Below the pieces are notes generated by a model. It searched no databases, was not told where the DNA came from, and was given only the letters and a program-made list of their open reading frames with translations. Positions 57,860-64,000 of a stretch of 64,000 nt of DNA are shown one piece after another. Numbering within the stretch: position 1 is the first letter of the stretch; each line of letters opens with the position of its first letter. The DNA lies in contig CAWHOA010000026.1 in the NCBI GenBank assembly GCA_963830885.1, positions 1 to 64,000 on the forward strand, written 5' to 3'. Source of the DNA: JAIBJN01 sp963830885. Lineage in GTDB: Bacteria > Actinomycetota > Thermoleophilia > Gaiellales > Gaiellaceae. The position numbers and the translations under genes are program-made.

Positions 57860-60028
57860 TTGCACCTCCGTGCGGTCAAGATCCGCGGCTTCAAGTCGTT
57901 CCCGGATCCGGTCGAGGTTCGGCTCGAGCCGGGCGTGGCCGTGGTCGTGGGCCCGAACGGCTCGGGCAAGTCGAACATCGCCGACGCGATCGTCTGGGCC
58001 GCGGGCAGCCTGAGCCCGAGCGAGTTGCGTGCGGAGAAGCCCGACGACGTCCTCTACGCGGGCTCGAAGGACAAGCCCGCGGCGAGCTGGTGCGAGGTGG
58101 AGCTCCTCTTCGACAACGAGGCGGGCGACGGGCCGCTCGACGTCGCGGAGCTCTCGGTCGTCAGGCGCCTCCATCGGGAGGGCGAGGGCGAGTACCTCGT
58201 CAACCGCGCCCGTGTGCGGCGCACCGACGTGGTCGAGCTCCTGGCCGACATCGGCCTCGCGGGCGAGCGGCACTCGATCATCTCTCAGGGCCGGGTCGAG
58301 GAGATTCTCGTCTCCAAGCCGGAGGAGCGCCGCGCGCTGGTCGAGGAGGCCGCCGGCCTGGGCAAGTTCAAGCGGCGACGCCACCGGGCCGAGCTGAAGC
58401 TCGCGCGCGTCCAGGTTCAGGTCGAGCGCGCGCGCGACCTCGAGGACGAGGTGCGCAAGCGCCTGCGGCCGCTGGCGCTGCAGGCGAGCGCCGCCGAGCG
58501 CGCCGAGAAGCTCGTCGTCGAGATCGAAGGGCTGAAGACGCGCCTCGCCGCGGCCGAGCTCGAGGCGAACGACCGGCGGCTCGCCGAGGTCGACGAGCGG
58601 CTGGCGGGAGCGACGCAGGAGCGTCGCCGACGCGACGAGCGGCTCGAAGGCGTGCTCGCGGAGCGGCGGAAGGCCGAGGAGGGGCTGGCCGAGGCGGCCG
58701 GGCGCCACGAGGAGGCCACCGCCGCGCTCTACCGCATGCGGAGCGCCGTCGAGCGGCTCGACCTGCGGCGCGAACGGGCCGAGGAGACGGCGGCCGCGCT
58801 GCGCGCCGACGCCGACCGGCCGCGCCTGCCCACGCCGCCGAAGCCGCCGAGCTACGAGCGGGCGCTGACCGCGGCCGGCGCCTGGGCGCCCGAGCGCGTC
58901 GAGCTCGCCGAAGCAGTCTCGCGCCTGGAGCAGGCGCACGCCGAGCGGCGCGACGCCCTCGTCGCGCTCTCCGGCGGAGAGAGCTGGTTCGCGGCGGGCG
59001 CCGAAACTGCGGCCGCGTCGCCGGAGCCCTCGACTCGCGAGGACGCCTTGCGCTCACTGGCGGAGCTGGCGGAGCGGGCGGCGGCGTCGCTGGCTGCCGC
59101 CGCCGAGCGCGGCGCGCACCTGGAGCCACCGCTCCGGGCCAGGGTCGACGCGGGCGGGAGCCGCGCGGGCGAGCTCGGCGAGGAGCTGCGGCGCCTCGGC
59201 GGGCTCGAGGCCGAGCTGCGGCGGGCGGCGTCGGAAGCGGCCGAGCGTCTTTCGGCCGTCGGGATCGAGCGGGCCCGGCTCGAGGCCGAGCGCGAGGAGA
59301 TCCTGCGCCGACTCCCCGAGGACGCCGAGGGAGAGGCGCTCACGGAGGACGAGGCGGACGAGCTCCGCGGCCAGCTGGAGCGCCTGGAGCGCCGCCGCGA
59401 GGCGCTCGGCCAGGTGAACCCCCTGGCGGCCGAAGAGCACGCGCGCGAGAAGGCCCGGCTCGAGGAGCTCTCGGAGCAGCGCGAGGACCTCGAGCGCTCG
59501 CTCTCCGAGCTGGAAGCGCTCCGCGACGAGCTGGCCGAGACCGTCGAGCGGCGTTTCGAGGAGACGCTTTCGGAGGTCGAGCGCCACTTCGAGGAGGTCG
59601 CCGGCACGCTCTTCCCCGGCGGCAGCGGCCGGATCGTCAGGGTCGCCGACGAGGACGGCGGCGAGCCGGGGATCGAGATCGAGCTCCAGCCGGCCGGCAA
59701 GCGCGTGACCCGGCTCTCGCTTCTCTCGGGCGGCGAGAAGGCGCTCGGCGCCATCTCCTTCCTCTTCGCGCTCTTCCTCGCGCGGCCGTGCCCGTTCTAC
59801 CTCCTCGACGAGGTCGAGGCTGCGCTCGACGACGCGAACATCGGCCGCTTCACCGACCTGCTGCGCCGCTTCGCCGGCCGGGCGCAGTTCATCGTCGTCA
59901 CCCACCAGAAGAGGACGATCGAGGCCGCCGATATCCTCTACGGCGTGACCATGGGCGCGGACGGTATCTCGCAGGTCGTCTCGAAGCGGCTGCCGGCGGC
60001 GCCCGAGGCGCAAGCACTCAGCGCCTGA
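57860..60028 (+). CDS. smc: Chromosome partition protein SMC, short form without recognisable hinge
   Basis: This 722-residue SMC is uninterrupted in one frame. The N-terminal head has RGFKSFPDPVEVRL and Walker A GPNGSGKSNIADAI (31-40). The C-terminal head has LSGGEKALGAISF (622 on) and Walker B FYLLDEVEAALDD. Conserved neck sequences are present (GKFKRRRHRAELKL; LGQVNPLAAEEHAREK). The arms are only about 155-180 residues each. At 321-335 a proline-rich turn (RLPTPPKPPSYERAL) sits where the hinge of about 150 residues should be. Standard SMC proteins have about 1150-1200 residues. It starts at TTG, leaderless with a CAGACT box. It should work with ScpA and ScpB. Confidence 0.93.
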   Translation: MHLRAVKIRGFKSFPDPVEVRLEPGVAVVVGPNGSGKSNIADAIVWAAGSLSPSELRAEKPDDVLYAGSKDKPAASWCEVELLFDNEAGDGPLDVAELSVVRRLHREGEGEYLVNRARVRRTDVVELLADIGLAGERHSIISQGRVEEILVSKPEERRALVEEAAGLGKFKRRRHRAELKLARVQVQVERARDLEDEVRKRLRPLALQASAAERAEKLVVEIEGLKTRLAAAELEANDRRLAEVDERLAGATQERRRRDERLEGVLAERRKAEEGLAEAAGRHEEATAALYRMRSAVERLDLRRERAEETAAALRADADRPRLPTPPKPPSYERALTAAGAWAPERVELAEAVSRLEQAHAERRDALVALSGGESWFAAGAETAAASPEPSTREDALRSLAELAERAAASLAAAAERGAHLEPPLRARVDAGGSRAGELGEELRRLGGLEAELRRAASEAAERLSAVGIERARLEAEREEILRRLPEDAEGEALTEDEADELRGQLERLERRREALGQVNPLAAEEHAREKARLEELSEQREDLERSLSELEALRDELAETVERRFEETLSEVERHFEEVAGTLFPGGSGRIVRVADEDGGEPGIEIELQPAGKRVTRLSLLSGGEKALGAISFLFALFLARPCPFYLLDEVEAALDDANIGRFTDLLRRFAGRAQFIVVTHQKRTIEAADILYGVTMGADGISQVVSKRLPAAPEAQALSA

Positions 60029-60984
60029 TGCGTACCTGGGCGGAGTTCCTCGGCGACCGCGAGGACGCCCCGGTCGAGGACGAGTCGAAGCGTCGCGGCT
60101 GGCTCGGCCGCCTCCGCGAGTCCCTGTCCGCGAGCCGGCAGGCGCTGACGCGCGACCTCCTCTTCGACCCCGGCGACGACGAGGCCTGGGAGCGCATCGA
60201 GGAGGCGCTGATCGCGGCCGACTGCGGCGTCCCCGCGACGGTCGAGATCGTGCGGCGCCTGGAGGAGCTCGAGCCGGGGAGCCAGGACGAGCTCGTCCAG
60301 GGGCTGGAGGAGGTCGTCGCCGAGCTCGTGAGCGTCGAGGGCCAGGAACGGCTGGCGCTCGACGGGCCGCCGGCGGTCGTGCTCGTCGTCGGCGTGAACG
60401 GCACGGGAAAGACGACGACGATCGGCAAGCTCGCCTACCGGCTCCAGGAGTCCGGGCGCTCGGTCGTGCTGGCCGCCGCAGACACGTTCCGCGCGGCCGC
60501 CGAGGAGCAGCTGGAGATCTGGGCCGGCCGCGCCGGCGCCGACTTCGTCGGCTCGCAGCGCGGTGCCGACCCGGCCGCCGTCGCGTTCGACGCCATCTCC
60601 GCCGCCGAGGCGCGCGGCCGGGACGTCGTCGTCGTGGACACCGCAGGGCGCCTCCACACGCAGACGAACCTCATGGAGGAGCTCGCCAAGGTCCGGCGCG
60701 TGATCGCGCAGCGCCTCGACGGCGCCCCGCACGAGACGCTGCTCGTCCTCGACGCCACCACTGGCCAGAACGGCCTGCGTCAGGCGAAGCTCTTCGACGA
60801 GGCCGTCGGCGTGTCCGGCGTGGCGCTCACAAAGCTGGACGGGACGGCGAAGGGAGGCGTGGCGGTCGCCGTCGCGCACGAGCTCGGCCTTCCCGTGAAG
60901 CTCGTCGGCGTGGGGGAGACGCTCGACGACCTGCAGCCGTTCGACCCGCAGGACTTCGCGCGGGCGCTCGTCCACGGCGACTGA
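60028..60984 (+). CDS. ftsY: Signal recognition particle receptor FtsY
   Basis: This 318-residue SRP receptor GTPase has an N domain (GWLGRLRESLSASRQALTRD, EALIAADCGVPATVEIV) and a G domain with GVNGTGKTTTIGKLAYRL, AADTFRAAAEEQLEIWAGRA, DTAGRLHTQTNLMEEL, ALTKLDGTAKGGVAVAVAHE and VGVGETLDDLQPFD. The acidic A domain of enterobacteria is absent, as in most actinobacteria. The ATG overlaps the smc stop (TGATG). It targets SRP-ribosome complexes to the membrane with Ffh downstream. Confidence 0.96.
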   Translation: MRTWAEFLGDREDAPVEDESKRRGWLGRLRESLSASRQALTRDLLFDPGDDEAWERIEEALIAADCGVPATVEIVRRLEELEPGSQDELVQGLEEVVAELVSVEGQERLALDGPPAVVLVVGVNGTGKTTTIGKLAYRLQESGRSVVLAAADTFRAAAEEQLEIWAGRAGADFVGSQRGADPAAVAFDAISAAEARGRDVVVVDTAGRLHTQTNLMEELAKVRRVIAQRLDGAPHETLLVLDATTGQNGLRQAKLFDEAVGVSGVALTKLDGTAKGGVAVAVAHELGLPVKLVGVGETLDDLQPFDPQDFARALVHGD

Positions 60985-61044
60985 CACGGTTTCGGCGCAG
61001 CTGGGCGCGCCACCCGTACAGACTTCCGCGGTAGCCTCGAATCA

Positions 61045-61125
61045 GGGGGCCGTCATCCCCCTTGGGGCCCCCTCGACGCGGCGGGAGGGGCGCTCCCGCC
61101 TGCGCCTTTGAACCTGGGGCGCAGG
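61045..61125 (+). terminator. Three consecutive hairpins between ftsY and ffh
   Basis: GGGGGCC pairs with GGCCCCC (61045-61072), GCGGGAG with CTCCCGC (61081-61099), and CCTGCGCC with GGCGCAGG (61099-61125). The first is the likely ftsY terminator. The array sits where an SRP RNA might be expected, but the conserved SRP RNA loop is not visible. It is followed by the TACACT box of ffh. Confidence 0.5.
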
Positions 61126-61136
61126 AAGCCCGCGGC

Positions 61137-61142
61137 TACACT
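61137..61142 (+). promoter_or_regulatory. -10 box TACACT of ffh
   Basis: TACACT lies 11 bases before ATG 61154, giving a leader of only a few bases and no Shine-Dalgarno sequence. Confidence 0.5.
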
Positions 61143-61153
61143 TCCCGCCGGCC

Positions 61154-62491
<1,338 letters not shown>

Positions 62492-62509
62492 AACGAACGA
62501 AAGGACCGA

Positions 62510-62749
62510 ATGGCAACTCGCATCAGACTGGCCCGCGTGGGCTCCAAGAAGAACCCGATCTACAGGGTCGTCGTCGCGGACGGGCGCTCGCCGCGCGACG
62601 GACGCTTCATCGAGATCGTCGGGCGCTACAACCCGCAGACGAACCCGTCGACGATCTCACTCGACGCCGACAAGATCCAGGACTGGATCGGCAAGGGCGC
62701 CCAGCCGAGCGACTCGGTCAAGCGCCTGATGAAGGCCCAGGGGATCTAG
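62510..62749 (+). CDS. rpsP: 30S ribosomal protein S16
   Basis: This 79-residue protein, ATRIRLARVGSKKNPIYRVV, then DGRFIEIVGRYNPQTNPS and DWIGKGAQPSDSVKRLM, is a full-length S16. A Shine-Dalgarno GAAAGGA precedes the ATG. The stop TAG lies in the CTAG that begins repeat copy D. Confidence 0.97.
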   Translation: MATRIRLARVGSKKNPIYRVVVADGRSPRDGRFIEIVGRYNPQTNPSTISLDADKIQDWIGKGAQPSDSVKRLMKAQGI

Positions 62750-62918
62750 GCCAGTGCCCCTCCGAGCAATCCGTGCCTGCTTCTGCCCCGCGATCACGCT
62801 GCGCGAGAGCCCACCCTCCTCCTTCCCGAGGCCACCGGCCTTGGCTGCGGACGAGTGCGGACTCTCGCTTGGTGCTCACGACGCAGAAGCCAGGCAGCAT
62901 TACTCGAAGGAGCACTAG
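62746..62918 (+). repeat. Family-1 inverted-repeat element (copy D) between rpsP and khpA
   Basis: A 173-bp copy whose left end is CTAGGCCAGTGCCCCTCCGA and right end is ATTACTCGAAGGAGCACTAG. The core is diverged (CTGCGCGAGAGCCCACC, GAGGCCACCGGCCTTGG, ACTCTCGCTTGGTGCTCACG) but clearly related. CGAAGGAG in the right arm is the best Shine-Dalgarno sequence of any copy, and the G of the last CTAG is the first base of the khpA GTG. Confidence 0.87.
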
Positions 62919-63154
62919 TGGAAGAAATGCTCGCCTACCTCGCGCGGAACCTCGTGGAGAAGCCCGACGAGGTGCGCGTCGAGCGGACCGAGCGGGACGG
63001 CGCGATCGTCCTGCGGCTCCATGTCGCCGAGGAGGACATCGGCAAGGTGATCGGTCGCCAGGGCCGCATCGTCAGGGCGCTCCGGACGCTCGTCCGCGCG
63101 AGCGGGGGGCGCCAGCACGAGCGGGCGCTGCTCGAGATCGTTGACGTCCGCTGA
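62918..63154 (+). CDS. khpA: KH-domain RNA-binding protein KhpA
   Basis: This 78-residue single KH domain, AYLARNLVEKPDEVRVERTE, then LHVAEEDIGKVIGRQGRIVR with the GxxG loop GRQG and ALRTLVRASGG, is the KhpA/YlqC protein always found between rpsP and rimM. It binds RNA and is linked to cell-size control in Gram-positive bacteria. GTG 62918 is created at the border of repeat copy D. It overlaps rimM by 14 bases. Confidence 0.93.
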   Translation: MEEMLAYLARNLVEKPDEVRVERTERDGAIVLRLHVAEEDIGKVIGRQGRIVRALRTLVRASGGRQHERALLEIVDVR

Positions 63155-63626
63155 CGGCCCGGAAGCGCGCTGGGTGACGGTCGGACGCGTGGGCCGCCCG
63201 CATGGACTCGGGGGCGCCTTCGTCGTCGAGCGGCCGAGCGACGATCCGGACCGCTTCGCTGCCGGCACGACCGTGTACGCCGGCCGCGAGCCTGCCGCAG
63301 TCGTCGAAAGCAAGCGCTCAGGCGGCCGCCTGGTCGTCCGGCTCGACCGTACGGTCGAGCGCGGCACCGTGCTCGAGGTCCCTGCGTCGGAGCTGCCGCC
63401 GGCCGGCGAGGGTGAGTTCTACGTCTTCCAGCTCGTCGGCCTCGATGCGGTGGAAGAGGGCGGGCGCGCGCTCGGGCGGGTCACGGAGGTGACGCCGGGG
63501 GTGGCGAACGACGTGCTCGAGCTCGAGAGCGGGTTCTCGCTGCCGATGGTCGAGGACTGCGTCCTGGCGGTCGATCTGGAGGCGCGCCGGATCGTGATTG
63601 CGCCCGGCTTCGCCCCCGAAGGCTAA
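63141..63626 (+). CDS. rimM: 16S rRNA processing protein RimM
   Basis: This 161-residue 30S maturation factor has an N-terminal barrel (VTVGRVGRPHGLGGAFVVER) and a C-terminal PRC barrel (EGEFYVFQLVGLDAVEEGGR, VANDVLELESG, LPMVEDCVLAVDLEARRIVI). It binds S19 during assembly. The TTG start overlaps khpA. It ends 11 bases before trmD. Confidence 0.94.
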   Translation: MTSADGPEARWVTVGRVGRPHGLGGAFVVERPSDDPDRFAAGTTVYAGREPAAVVESKRSGGRLVVRLDRTVERGTVLEVPASELPPAGEGEFYVFQLVGLDAVEEGGRALGRVTEVTPGVANDVLELESGFSLPMVEDCVLAVDLEARRIVIAPGFAPEG

Positions 63627-63637
63627 TCTCGCAGCCG

Positions 63638-64000
63638 ATGCAGATCGACGTCTTCACCCTGCTTCCGCACGCCTTCGCCTGGCTGACCGAGCAGCGGCCC
63701 GTCGCCGCCGTGCTCGGCTCGGGCCTCGATCTGCGCTTCCTCAACTACCGCGACTACACCCCGCTCACGGGCGGTCAGGTAGATGACGAGCCGTACGGCG
63801 GAGGCGCCGGGATGGTGTTGCGGGTGGACGTCGTCTGCGCCGCGCTCGAGGCCGTCTACGGCGACAGCGGCGGCCGGCGGGTGATCGCCTTCTCGCCGCA
63901 GGGACGGCCGCTCGACCAGCCTCTCGTCGACGAGCTCGCCGGGGAGGAGGCGCTCACGCTTCTCTCGGCCCGCTTCGAGGGGTTCGACGAGCGCATCCAC
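63638..64000 (+). CDS. trmD: tRNA (guanine-N1)-methyltransferase TrmD, cut by the window end
   Basis: The first 121 residues are visible: MQIDVFTLLPHAFAWLTEQR, then LDLRFLNYRDYTPLTGGQVD, EPYGGGAGMVLRVD and LLSARFEGFDERI, matching the SPOUT-fold enzyme that makes m1G37. The catalytic trefoil knot continues beyond the window. A TAATCT box (63624-63629) lies 8 bases before the ATG, so it may have its own leaderless start inside the rpsP-khpA-rimM-trmD run. Confidence 0.95.
   Translation, partial: MQIDVFTLLPHAFAWLTEQRPVAAVLGSGLDLRFLNYRDYTPLTGGQVDDEPYGGGAGMVLRVDVVCAALEAVYGDSGGRRVIAFSPQGRPLDQPLVDELAGEEALTLLSARFEGFDERIH

Noticed and set aside
60985..61153. SRP RNA (4.5S) gene between ftsY and ffh
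   Set aside because: The location is attractive and hairpins are present, but the conserved SRP RNA apical loop and asymmetric internal loop are not visible.

Overview
The window is about 70% GC with dense codirectional operons, many GTG starts and -10-like boxes almost touching start codons. Gene content (type II DAHP synthase, UvrD2-type helicase with a C-terminal HRDC domain, SepIVA-YceD-RpmF order, prephenate dehydrogenase with ACT domain, IdeR/DtxR repressor) points to Actinomycetota, most likely a deep lineage such as Thermoleophilia. The class-level placement is inference. The window is almost entirely core genome; no prophage, insertion sequence, CRISPR array or tRNA was seen.

Layout. 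0-10 kb is a mixed region: a decayed gene, a coupled pair of small unknown genes, a flavin reductase, a UvrD2-like helicase, a PAS-GGDEF-EAL protein, an aminotransferase, infA, an Lrp regulator divergent from a RhtA-like exporter, small membrane proteins and a VapBC-like pair. 10-19 kb holds dnaE, lgt, scpA-scpB and a secreted GH3 glycosidase bracketed by an inverted repeat. 19-29 kb carries rluB/rsuA, trpS, then aroG-tyrA-aroA-cmk-plsC-der-gpsA (aromatic amino acids, CMP, phospholipid, ribosome assembly). 29-42 kb carries a lipoprotein, metK, a DtxR repressor divergent from priA, def-fmt-rsmB-rpe and the riboflavin operon ribD-ribE-(DUF3237-like)-ribBA-ribH. 42-53.7 kb is rpmB-fakA-response regulator-fakB, a divergent metallo-beta-lactamase-like/cupin pair, then recG-rsmD-coaD-sepIVA-yceD-rpmF-plsX-acpP-rnc. 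53.7-57.8 kb is a carbohydrate/redox island (ROK kinase, SDR, rpiA, sulfite-oxidase-like protein, FAD reductase, zinc ribbon). 57.8-64 kb is smc-ftsY-ffh-rpsP-khpA-rimM-trmD, with trmD cut by the window end.

Three features stand out. (1) At least three families of dispersed inverted-repeat elements (about 40-175 bp) sit between operon genes. Family 1 (five copies) usually fills the gap from the upstream stop to the downstream start: its CTAG end usually contributes the TAG stop and its other end supplies the purine-rich ribosome-binding region. (2) About twenty genes have a TAnnnT-type -10 box only 6-11 nt upstream of the start codon, implying leaderless transcription, sometimes with overlapping divergent boxes. 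(3) SMC is an uninterrupted 722-aa protein with intact ATPase heads, short arms and no recognisable hinge.

Quality caveat: about twenty single-base frame breaks fall in otherwise well-conserved and largely essential genes (lgt, scpB, aroA, plsC, priA, recG, rnc and others). I read most of these as assembly or base-calling indels, not pseudogenes. Coordinates for these genes span the whole reconstructed gene.
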